Shown here in pieces: positions 21,332 through 31,900 of a DNA stretch of 64,000 bases. The stretch covers positions 158,838 through 222,837 of the forward strand of contig VIIQ02000146.1 of NCBI GenBank assembly GCA_007449985.2, written 5' to 3'. Source of the DNA: Desmodesmus armatus. Its lineage: Eukaryota; Chlorophyta; Chlorophyceae; Sphaeropleales; Scenedesmaceae. How positions within the stretch are numbered: position 1 is the first letter of the stretch; each line of letters starts with the position of its first letter. Below the pieces are notes generated by a model. The model was given only the letters and a program-made list of their open reading frames with translations, ran no database searches and was not told where the DNA came from. The position numbers were made by a program, and so were the translations under genes.

Positions 21332-23910
21332 TGGCGCATACACCAGCAGGCAGCAGCAGTAGGGGCAGTATGGTAAGGTTAGCATGTGAAAGGGCGTGCT
21401 GGGGTGGGTGTGCCAGCCTGCCTCAAGGAAAATACCACCAAGCACCAAGCGAGTGTGTGATGTTGCACAACAGTTGGATGATGGTGCTGCGCCGGCCTTC
21501 AGACGCTCTGCAAACACGCTCTGAAACGACGCTCTGAAAACAACCTAGAACCCGACCCTTGAGACCCTGGAATTCCAGGGTAAAGTTCGAACTTTACCTG
21601 CTGCATCGATTGCCTGTGCACGCATTGACAGTAGCCTTTGTGCATGGAGCGGCTCCCTGCGACCAATTGCCGTTGCGTGGGAGGAGTCCGCAGCTGCAGC
21701 AGCATTCATGCAGGTGTGGGCACGCATGCCACAGCTGGGTTGTGCAGCGGGAGTGGGACTGTACAGTCACATGTGCCAACAGCATGTTGGCAATTCAACG
21801 CCCCGAGGAATTGTGAATGGTGCACAAACATGCCCCCACACAGCATTGACAAGCGTAGCCCTTGCCTGAGGTTGCTGAACACTCAACAAACAACAGCACG
21901 TCTGCCAGAGATCAAACACCACTGCGGCCATCGTTGTGTCGCGCCTCAAGTCCCAAGCCCCAAACTAGCCTCACCTTGTGCAACAGCGGTTTGTGCAGTC
22001 CTGCGTGGAACACAACGGGCCACACTGGCACCCGAAGTAGTCTGCAACATGAAACACTAGAGTGTCACGACGTCAACTGCGCATTCAAAACGTTGATTTA
22101 GCCGTTTGCGCTCTTGGGATACCCCTGGCAGCATCCAAACACCAACGCACCTTTCGGAGAGGATTTTGGATCAGTTCGAATTGGCTGCATTGTCTTGACG
22201 GATTGCTCCTTTGAAGCATCGTGATCACAAAACAACAACGAAAGGCTGTTGAAGCCCCTCAATAGGTGTTTCGAAGCCATATGTTTTGGATAATCACGGG
22301 CCCAGCCACCCCCAAACCCGCCCTAGGTCTGTACAGCTGCGTTTCAGGGCCCCACAGTGCCACTGTGGCACAATGGTTGTCAATCTCATGCACGTATGGT
22401 GTATAGTTGCTACACTCTCACAACTGTGCTCCAAGGTGTCTTTAGGCCTGCTTCACGAACAGTGATCTTAGGAGCGTTCAATGGTGCTTTGTATTTTGAA
22501 ACCGGCCCCAGACTGCTGTGCAGCATTGGAAAGACTTCCTTATCATACGACGATGCATGGCCGTACCTCTGCACTGCTGTACATCAAGCCCAAGCCACAT
22601 ACAGGGCCACTATCCTCGCCCACCACTCAAACTGCTGTGCTGCTGCCTTCTTGAGCGTTGGCTTTGCTTTATATGTATTGTGAGGCTACATAAAGACTGG
22701 CACTCAATAGCATGTGGTTTAGCTTCAACATGAGCCACGTACGCGGTCAACTGGGCTGCAAACAAGAAAAGTTACTTACCCTGTGCAAACAGTACAAAAA
22801 GGCCAAGTCACACCCCCCTTGAAAAAACGTATCAGTTTTTCCCCGAAGGAAGGTTAAAGTACAGCTGTTACCTTATATGACCTTATATGACCTTTCCTCC
22901 AGTCCCCGTGAATCATCTGTTGTCAACCTCAGTGAATACAAACAGTCCCCCCCCCCCCCCCTCTTTGTCCACACATTCTCTGATTCTCTGATTTCAGACA
23001 CCGAGTCCAGCACTGAATACACGAGTCAGCAGTAGGTGAGAAGTGCCACATGTACCGCTAATCATCTGATGGCAGCTATATTCATGCCATGATGGTGAAA
23101 CATAATACAGAGTCGAACGCGCTGCACACCTTGCGACGCCAGGTACACGTCCGATGCAAAGCAAGTCAAGAACCATAATAACGCAACATCCCTCCTCCTG
23201 ACAACACAACACCCCCCCTTCAAATGCATCATATCATGGTACAAGCTGGCATGTGACAACATTAATTCAAACACAAAGGCATGCACTCAATAACACAACA
23301 AGCACATGTGCCAACTAACACAGATGTGTCCCTGCAGCAGCAACACATCATCCGCTGCACTGCCAACGCTGCAGGCAATCCATGCAACGTGTCAGTCACT
23401 TGAAACCCCATCCTCAACATGGTGGCATGCGCCCACCCGGAACTACACACCTGTGAACAACTTGAGCGCTTTGCGAGCACGATCTGTGATGAAGCAGCAA
23501 CATGACGAGCCACACTTTGGTTCACTTCACCCCTTTCACACGTGCGTGTTGGCAGTGAAAGCACTTGACACGTCTTTTGCAACAAGCGTACACACAGAAA
23601 GCTAGAAGCCCCTGTGTGAAACAAGAAACACTTCAAAACCACTCCCTGTGATGTTGTATCATAGTGGCAATTGTAGAAGAGTGATGAATGCCAATGCAAG
23701 ACTGATAACTGCAACACTCACTGAGTTGCACAAGCTGCTTGACACCATACAAACACAGCACACACTCACTAACAACCGCATACACCTACACAACACAAGC
23801 ACAAAAGTGCAGCCGCATCAGTGGGGACATGCTCAACCACCAACCTGCGCCACAAGCATCCCAGCTCGGCTAAATGACACATCGAACACTGCGATATACA
23901 AACATACTCA
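21332..23910. other. Gene-poor stretch upstream of Whirly and downstream of the SRPBCC gene
   Basis: It includes the presumed Whirly promoter with two overlapping palindromes at 21565-21597, a tandem CCTTATATGA pair near 22870 and a poly-C run near 22950. Open frames here are short and resemble no family I know. No gene is supported. Confidence 0.5.
21565..21597. repeat. Two overlapping perfect palindromes
   Basis: CCCTGGAATTCCAGGG (16 bp) shares its last G with GTAAAGTTCGAACTTTAC (18 bp). Both are perfect with no loop. They lie about 235 bp upstream of the proposed Whirly start. Confidence 0.9.
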
Positions 23911-24443
23911 CAGGAGAACCTCACCCACAGGAGCAACCCACAGGAGCAACCCACAGGAGCAACCCACAGGAGAAACCCACAGGAGAAACCCACAGGAGAA
24001 ACCCACAGGAGAAACCCACAGGAGCAACCCACAGGAGCAACCCACAGGAGCAACCCACAGGAGCAACCCACAGGAGCAACCCACAGGAGCAACCCACAGG
24101 AGCAACCCACAGGAGCAACCCACAGGAGCAACCCACAGGAGCAACCCACAGGAGCAACCCACAGGAGCAACCCACAGGAGCAACCCACAGGAGCAACCCA
24201 CAGGAGCAACCCACAGGAGCAACCCACAGGAGCAACCCACAGGAGCAACCCACAGGAGCAACCCACAGGAGCAACCCACAGGAGCAACCCACAGGAGCAA
24301 CCCACAGGAGCAACCCACAGGAGCAACCCACAGGAGCAACCCACAGGAGCAACCCACAGGAGCAACCCACAGGAGCAACCCACAGGAGCAACCCACAGGA
24401 GCAACCCACAGGAGCAACCCACAGGAGCAACCCACGGGAGCAA
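23911..24443. repeat. 13-bp minisatellite, about 41 copies
   Basis: The plus-strand unit is CACAGGAGCAACC. The array is almost perfect. Four consecutive units near the left end carry GAGAAACCC instead of GAGCAACCC, and the last unit has CACGGGAG. Because 13 is not a multiple of three and the unit has no stop in any phase, every frame of a strand reads the same 13-residue peptide (THRSNPQEQPTGA on plus, LLLWVAPVGCSCG on minus). It starts about 10 bp beyond the stop codon of the minus-strand SRPBCC gene and so probably lies in its 3' UTR. Confidence 0.97.
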
Positions 24444-24452
24444 CAAAACTTC

Positions 24453-27400
24453 TCACAGCTTGATTGTGATGTCAAGAGGCACCGCAGCTGCTAGGAGGTT
24501 GCCCAATGCTTGAGCACCTGGCACAACTCCTTTGCTACTGCTGGCACCATTCCATGAACTATCGTCATCCTGCCAACCACTGCTGCACCCCCCTCGGCTG
24601 CTGCTGCTGCTGCTGCTGCTGCTGAGCGTGAGGCTTGCTACTGGCAGAGAGGGCCGCCCCGTTACTTGTCTCCGGCTGCTGCTCAGCTGGCCAATGCCAG
24701 GGTCCACACCTGCACAGCAATACGGCACAAACTGTCACACAATGCTGCATACAGTGACCTCCCCTGTGTATTGCCATCCTGCTGACAAGCATGATGTCGC
24801 ACTCCACTTTGGGCGAGTCGATACAACGAAACAAACCACTTCCGAAACAAACCACTTCACTCGCTGGCAATGCGTGACACTGATGCAACAGAGCCTCTGG
24901 CACAAGCACATCACCCTCGACTCACCTGCTCCCAGTGCGTGGCGGCGTGCCACCTCTGACCGCAAGTCCTCCATCATGTTGTGCAGCACACGCCCACACA
25001 ACCCACGCACCAAGTGTGCAACAGGACCTGTAGCAACAGCACCAGCAGCAAGCAGGGGGCAGGCGGTGCATGAGTGCAATGGAGGGAGGTCTGTCAAAAC
25101 GATTCACAGCTTGCTGCCTGCAATCAGAGCTTGCGGCAGTGTCAACATCCCTGCATAGAATGTAAAAGAAGTAACCGTACCAACTGTCCTGCACTGCACT
25201 GCTGGCTAAGCAATGATGACACTGCTGGCCTGTGTGAATGGCAGGTAACACAGGAACAAAGCACCACCGGGGAAGCGTCTGATGATGCCTACGTGTGCCA
25301 CTCCACCTCTGCATGCAACACACCCATGTTTACTGGTGCTGGACTGATGCAGATCAAATCGAGGTGGGCTGGCGGCAACAGCAGTTGAAGAGGGCACGGG
25401 AGGAGGCAATACAAGCAAGTACAATGCCCTGTGCCTGCCTGATGTTGCCTGGCAGCCTGAGGTTCAGTTCTAACACCTACACCCTGACACCTGCATTCTG
25501 AACAATGGCCTATGCGCCATGCTGTGCCTGTCTGACATTACCTGGCGGTCTCACACGAGGTGACAGGGCCTGGTTGAGAGTGACCAGGGCACTGGGGGGA
25601 GACGCCTGGGCGGTGCTGCCGCTGCTGCTGCTGCCGTGGTGAAGGATGCCTGCACACCAGCAGACACATCCACACCAGCTACAGTTGATGACACACCAAC
25701 ACGCAACCCACGCTGGAGGGAACACCATGCAGAGGTGCCAGGTGAGCAATGCATACGCAACTTTGACAGGACAGCGTGCTTCGCATGTGCTCAGGCACGA
25801 GCATTTAAAAAGGCAGTATGCCACCACTGTTGTGGCACAGCCACCTGCCAACCTGCCTGAACTTCAACCACCAACCCTCTTCCACCCCGCCCCACCCCAC
25901 CCCGCTTACCTTGGTTCTGCCACGACTGCTGATCAGCTGCTCCTGCTCCATCTTGGTGTGTGCCGTAAAAGTTGTATGTGCTGTAAGTATATCCTGCCGA
26001 AAGCGGTGCACATGCCATTCACCGCCCGCCCTCCATCCCCAAGCCCTCCTCCTCCACAGCCACCCTGCTTTACCCCCCCCACACACACACCCTGCTTACT
26101 TCCAAGCCAGTTGTGTCCCTTCTCCTGCTGCTGCTGCTGCTGACCAGTTGATGCTGTCCCTCCCCTGTATATGCTGTCCAGTGTCTGCTGTGTGAAGGGC
26201 TGCACATGCCAGGTGCCGTCAAACTGTGACATGAAGCCATCACTGCGTGCATTGGTGAAGCGGATGGTCCTAGCAATGTCGTCCTCCCACACATACAGCT
26301 CTGCGTTAAAGGGGGGGGGATTGAGACACATGGCAGCAAGAAGTCAGTCAGTGCCAGAACGGGCAGTAGCGGTAGCACGCGGTGTGGAATGTGTCGCCCT
26401 CCCAAACACGTTATGGCCCTCCCACACACACAGCGCCAGGTTGGGAAGGGAGAAGGGACACATGGGATACTACTCAATTTAAGTTTCAATTTCAGGTTCA
26501 GGGTTTGGCAGTGATAGTGGGGCAAATGATTGCTGCCAACAGTCCACCCTTATATACAGCTTTGCATTGTGGTAGGAGAAGGGAAGAGCGTGGCAGGACA
26601 CGATGCGACACACAGGCTGTTGGCCTGCAGGGTTGGGCCGCAGTGAAATAATCTGTCTTGGGGATGAGCAGACGGGTCGATCCAGAAGATATCGGCCTCT
26701 GACTACGCCGGCAGACCCCTTAGTACACGAACCCCTACCCGTCACACCTGGGCGCCCAGGGTGCGAAGGGGTTCTCAAAAGGGGGTGCTAAGCCCTGTCA
26801 AGCCCTTCACAACCCCAACCCTTCACATGTGCCATGTGACAGCGGCGTCACTCCTTGATGACTGTGGACATGGTGCCCACAGTCAACCCAAGGGGGGGGG
26901 GGCAGCACGCACGCAGGAACAGCTGTGGCCGTAATCAATTCCTGAAACAACATGACTTCATCCATTCCCAATAAGGGCTTCAGTATCCCGCACCATGCTG
27001 ACACAGCATGCTGATACAGCCACGTATACACAGCATGTGCAGACTGTGAGGCAGCGGCACGACTCACCTTGAGTGTTCTCGAGTGTCTGGCAGATATCCC
27101 GGAGCACCGTGTGCCCTGCAGTGTGCTATACAAATGCTGGCAATGACCGCTGCATGTTTGCACATATGCCAGGTGTAGCCACAGTTCCCAACCTTTGATT
27201 CAACCTTTGTTGTAATCTTCACCCTGCTTCCTAAATTCTTTCTTCACCCTGCTTCCTAAATTCTTTGTGAGTGCCCCCCCCCCCCCCCAAAATTAAACCC
27301 AACATAGCACCCTTGAACCCCTTTCAGCTCGCTCGACTGTGTCACAAGTAGCACCCATGAACCCTTCTAGCGCACTCACCTGTGTCAAAAGTAACTGATA

Positions 27401-27637
27401 TCCACAGGAGCTGTGAGTGCCGTGCACATCCCACAAAACAAAACGATACAATTCCATGTAAAACATGCAGACTGTTGCAGAGCAGCCCACCCACCTGTGT
27501 CAAAGGTTACTGATATCCACAGGAACTTAGTGAGTGCCCTGTGCCCGATCCGCATCTTGCGACGCCCTTTGCCATCATCCTCCAGCGTGGTGCGGCTCAA
27601 TGTGGCCCGAATGCCCCTGAAAATCTCATGGGATTCT

Positions 27638-27723
<86 letters not shown>

Positions 27724-28534
27724 GGGGAGGCAGATGAAGTGACGGCAGTAGCACAGTTGGTGGTTGAACGAACTGTTGACAGGGTCCGCTGTCGTCTGCA
27801 TTCCCCTCTGCCAGCACCACTGCCAGCGATGCTGCCGACGCATGGGCGTGTCCTTCGTGCATTTCAAGGCATTTACAGACATTGCCACTGATGTGTGTTG
27901 TGGCTGTGGCAATTGCCAAAGCACTTGCTGTTGTTGCAGCAGCAGCAGCAGCAGCACCTGCTGACTCATCGCTGTTGCTGCAGTTACTGCTGACGACTGG
28001 GCAGAAGCTGCCTTTAGGACTCACTAGGATCGATGAGCACATCATACACATCTGTGGGGTCGCCATCAATCTGTGATTCAGCAGGACATGTACAGCCACC
28101 AACACGCACATCCTCTCTGCTTAGCACACTCAGCAGGTACAACAGTCAGCAGGGGACGGGCAAATTGGGTGATGTATGATGATGTGTCAGCAGCACCAAG
28201 AGCATGCAGCTACAATGTCGTGGTCCACACAGCAGCTGCATGGACACATACCTTGGCCCTGAGCACCAGATCATACAGAAATCCGGCAGCGGGCTGGCTA
28301 ACCACAATTCGCTGGTCCTTATCAGACCTGTAGGCGCAGAGGCCATGAACAAAAGTGAAAAATCTGAGCGAGATGCAAGCGAGATGCCAAGCCAGCAGCT
28401 GTTGATTGCCTCCAGACAGCTGCAGTAACAGCACAAAGAGAAATAGTGTGCGTGTGTGGCCAGTGCAGGGCTCACCAACTGTCCACTGTGGGGCCCTCAC
28501 TGCTTGGAGCTTCGCCAGGCTGTTGTCCTCCCAT
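24453..28534 (-). CDS. COQ10/START-like SRPBCC lipid-binding-fold protein
   Basis: SRPBCC proteins of this type have a hydrophobic ligand pocket; plant relatives annotated polyketide cyclase/dehydrase are often plastid proteins. Minus-strand exons: 28534-28476, 28327-28252, 28070-28025, 27635-27495, 26300-26100, 25993-25910, 25649-25542, 25027-24926, 24709-24453; total 1,074 nt, 357 residues, all phases consistent. Key stretches in order: RIVVSQPAAGFLYDLVL; VYDVLIDPKSHEIFRGIRA; LTKFLWISVTFDT; ELYVWEDDIARTIRFTNARS; FMSQFDGTWHVQPFT; then SALVTLNQALSPRVRPP and a C-terminal helix VAHLVRGLCGRVLHNMMEDL. This matches the family order ending with the W.V.P strand and long helix. The tail is Ser-rich. 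The frame stays open upstream of the proposed ATG to about 28740, so a transit peptide exon could be missing. The ligand is unknown. Confidence 0.75.
26419..26565 (-). repeat. Two upstream copies of an SRPBCC acceptor region
   Basis: The exon edge at 26285-26300 (plus strand CTCCCACACATACAGCTCTGC) recurs in decayed form at about 26419 (CTCCCACACACACAGCG) and about 26549 (CTTATATACAGCTTTGC). Steps are about 134 and 131 bp. The surrounding purine-rich GGGAGAAGGG context is also shared between the two copies. Confidence 0.5.
27190..27268. repeat. Short tandem pair in SRPBCC intron
   Basis: TTCACCCTGCTTCCTAAATTCTTT occurs twice in direct succession (about 27218-27268). It is followed by a poly-C tract. 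Confidence 0.8.
27377..27425 (-). repeat. Copy of SRPBCC exon 4 end and donor
   Basis: CACCTGTGTCAAA.GT.ACTGATATCCACAGGA occurs here and at 27492-27525, the 3' edge of the exon ending at 27495. The offset is 115 bp downstream of the donor in the direction of transcription. The GTGAGTGCC that follows is shared too. Confidence 0.8.
27641..27721. repeat. (CAG)27 trinucleotide repeat at a 3' splice site
   Basis: 27 uninterrupted CAG units on the plus strand. On the transcribed minus strand this is (CTG)27 ending only about 5 nt before the acceptor CTCAG of the exon at 27635. The exon frame continued upstream would read poly-Cys, so the tract is intronic and takes the place of the polypyrimidine tract. 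Confidence 0.9.
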
Positions 28535-28972
28535 GGCCTGTGCTGTGATGCCGGCAGTAGGCAGATGTGTGCTTGGAACAGAAAGAATGCAGAAAACACA
28601 ATTGAGCCTGCTGATGACGTATGCCCTGAAGGAATGTGCAACCTTGCTTAGATCAGATGGCCCCTGGACGATGTTTCGGTAGCAGCCTTGCTCGCGAACA
28701 TGTGCACTTGTGGATGGAGTCGTGATTGGTAAGGTTGTTCAACCCTTGTCAGATGTCCTCTCACTCATGACCCATGCAGGTCACACACATTCCCAACCGA
28801 CAAATTGCAGCACTTCTGAGGCTCAGGGGGCGTCTGTGTAGTCAACTCCGTTGTTTCGTCATTTTCGTCAAGCATTCAGGGCCATGCAGTGAAAGGAGCT
28901 TCAGCAGGACCCCACACTGCCAGCAGAAGCAGTCACAGTGCTGGCCTGCAGCAGCAGCAGAACCTCCTGGTC
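28535..28972. promoter_or_regulatory. Divergent intergenic region SRPBCC gene / SPT5
   Basis: About 440 bp separate the two divergent start codons. It is inferred to hold both promoters and 5' UTRs. A frame in phase with the SRPBCC start is open through about 28740, so part may be coding. No defined promoter element was recognised. Confidence 0.4.
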
Positions 28973-31900
28973 ATGGCTCGAGGCGAGGAGGATTACGTGG
29001 AGGATGACGAGAATGAGGACTCGGACTTTGCCGCAGATGGGGACGATGAAGACCTAGATGATGAGGAGGTGGAGGAAGAGGCGCAAGCGGCCAGCAAATC
29101 CAAGAAGCGAGGCAGGAAGCCAGCAGCTGACAAGGGCAAGAAGAAGAAAAAGAAGGGGTCCCAGTACTTTGATGAGGAGGCTGATGAGGTGGGGGAGATG
29201 AGCCTGCAATGTCCGTACAAACTGCAGTGCCAGCAGGCTGGTGTAACCGGGCCGCTGCAGTTGTGTGCTGCTGGCTACGTACCATGCCAGCACACCCGTA
29301 GAGGTCTGGAGTCGTGTGTAGCAGGGCCTGGATGCCGTTTGCTGCTGCACCACATTCCAGCATTGAGCCTCTGGTGGGCTGCAGGGACCTCACACAGTGA
29401 CAGCCAACTGTGGGTCCCTGGCCAGCTGCCCCTGGCCAGCTGACTGCTGACCGTCCACCGGGTGGACGGTTGGCTTGGACGGTGTGGTTCATCCTGGCCA
29501 GCCTCATCAGCAGCAGCTATGCATACATGATCAAACCCACCTGGGTGCTTGCAGCAGGTCATGTGTTGCAATTAGTCGCGGTCGTTCCAACCATGTGGAG
29601 CGTGCCTTGCGGCGTTGTCACAGTCATGACGTGGGGTGTGGCATGTGCTGTGCTGTGCTGTGTGGGGTGTGTGCAGGACGACGATGATGAGGAAGAGGAG
29701 GAGGGCGGCAGGCGCAAGAAGTCCCGGGCGTCCAGGTTCTTTGATGAGATCGCAGCAGTTGATGATGACGAAGAAGAGGAGGAGGCAGACGTGAGTGCAT
29801 GAGAGACAGCAGCACCCAGCCGTCATGGCAGCAGCAGAGGCACACGCCCAAAGTGGCATGCAGCAATGCGAGCAGCAGGGCGGCGGCAAGGGGCTGGTCT
29901 CATCAGCACAACAATAGCTTGCATGATAAGCCAGGAGTGTCAAAGTCGGACACACACAGTGGCACAGTAGGGCAAACTCCACGGTAAATCAGTCAGCAGG
30001 GGGTAAGGTACGACCATAGCAGAGGTGCCATTGCAGCAGCTGCTGTGGTGGCTGCAGCCAGCAGCGATACAGTGAATTACAGCTGAGCACATCGCTGAGC
30101 AGTGCAGGCAGGGGTTGGGCATGAGCAAGGATCATTACACAGTCTCCCCTGTGGCTCGGGCAGCAAGGCCGGCATCGTTATTTGAGGCATGTTTTGTTCG
30201 CACCTCACAAGCCCTTGTTGATGGTGTGTGCTCTCACTGCTGGTGCTGGTCTGTCGGTGCTCCTGATCCTCCTTGCAGTAGTGGCGTTGTCTCCCTTTTT
30301 GTTCCCTGTTGCTGGTGATGCGGTGGTGTTGGTTCCTCATGTTCCCTGTCATGCATGTGTGTGGCCCTGCTGTTGGCGCTGTGCTGCAGGAGGATGCTGA
30401 CGACATCCTGGCAGACAATGCTGAGGACCTGGGCGGGGAAGACCTGGGGGGCTCAGCAGCACACTACAGGTGTGGAGGGGGTGGGGCGGAGTGGAGTGGT
30501 GGTGGTGGTGGGGGGGGGGTGCAAGGCACTGTCGGCTGCTGGGGATGTACCTGTGGGCAGCACCAGATGCAGCTGCCACTGCCCGGTGCACAAGAGCAGG
30601 TTGCTCTGGTTTTGAACCTGCAAACAGGCAGCAGCAGCGCACGTATACACGGCAGTTGTCATGTTGGACACTGCGCCATCCTCCTCAAGCATGTTTTTCA
30701 GTTGCCTGACATGTGTTGTGACCGTCACAGAATGAGAAGAGTGTAGTGCGCTCAAAGGATGATTCGCAACTGATTCATGTTGGAAAGATGAAGGGGACAG
30801 ACGAAGGGTGAATGTTGTATGCCTGCGCATGCAGGCAGACCTGCTGTGCGGTGTGACACAGTCGCGGTACCTTCACCCGCCCATGGTGTCCTCTCCCTCC
30901 GTGACTCTGCTGGTGCTGCTGCTGTAATTGCAGAGAGTTAGACCGCCAGGCTGGACGCAGGGAGGGCACAGAGGAGGACATGCTGGCCTACCTCAATGAG
31001 CGGTACAAGTGAGTACTGGAAGTGCTGGTGGTGCGGGGATTGTGGTGGTGAAAAAATGCAGTGGTGTTGATGAGCCGGGTTTGGGGGCGGGGGGGGGGGG
31101 GGGGTATGCATTGCCTTGGGGGTTTGGGTGGTACATGGGTTATGCAGGCATGCATATGCTGTATCATGAGGTGAACCACCAAATTGTCAGCCACCCTACC
31201 ACTTTTCGAATGAACGCAGCACAGCACAGGCCATTTGGTGCTTGTTGTTCCTTCTCTTCCAGTTTCTTTCATGAGCACATCGTCCATTCTGTGTGGCTTG
31301 CACATCACACGCTTGTTTGAAGATGCCGTGTACGACTGGCAACGCCAAGTCTTGTGTGCCTTGTGCCTTGTGTTTTGCAGGAACATTGATGCTGACGAGG
31401 ATGATGATGACTATGAGGCGTATGGGGAGGAGGAGGATGTGGGGCAGCAGGGGCTGCAGCCCAGCAAGGAGGACCCAGGCCTCTTCATCGTGCAGTGCAG
31501 GTATGCACTATCACTCCATTAGTATAGAGCAGGTGTGAAAACACAGGAAGCTTTGTACCTCTCGTTGTTGCCTGGACGACCCCAGGTGTTCATCTGTGGT
31601 GAAGCCAAGGGGCAGTGCTGGCGCAAAACCTTCAGGGGCACCCCTGGCTACTGTGCAATGGTGCTGTTGGGTCCTGGGCGGTGCCCTGTGAATTTTTTTG
31701 CGGGTGTGGGTTTTGGCATGTTGTGACGTCAAGGTGCTTCTAGGACATGCTGAGTGCAGCACATGTGTGTCACGTGGTCCTTTCTGCTATAGTGGCATGC
31801 TGCGGCGGCTGAAAAGGGTTGGGTGCAAGGATGAAGCCTGCCAGCATGGCAGTCTGTAGTGGCGGGGTTTGTGCAGTGCTGACTGCCTGTCATCCTGCAT

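Noticed and set aside
22350..22440. tRNA-like A-box word TGGCACAATGG
   Set aside because: No matching B box (GGTTCGANNCC) or cloverleaf stems could be found nearby.
23648..24494. Long open frames over the 13-bp array on both strands
   Set aside because: They exist only because the 13-bp unit has no stop codon in any phase; no start context, domain or splice support makes them genes.
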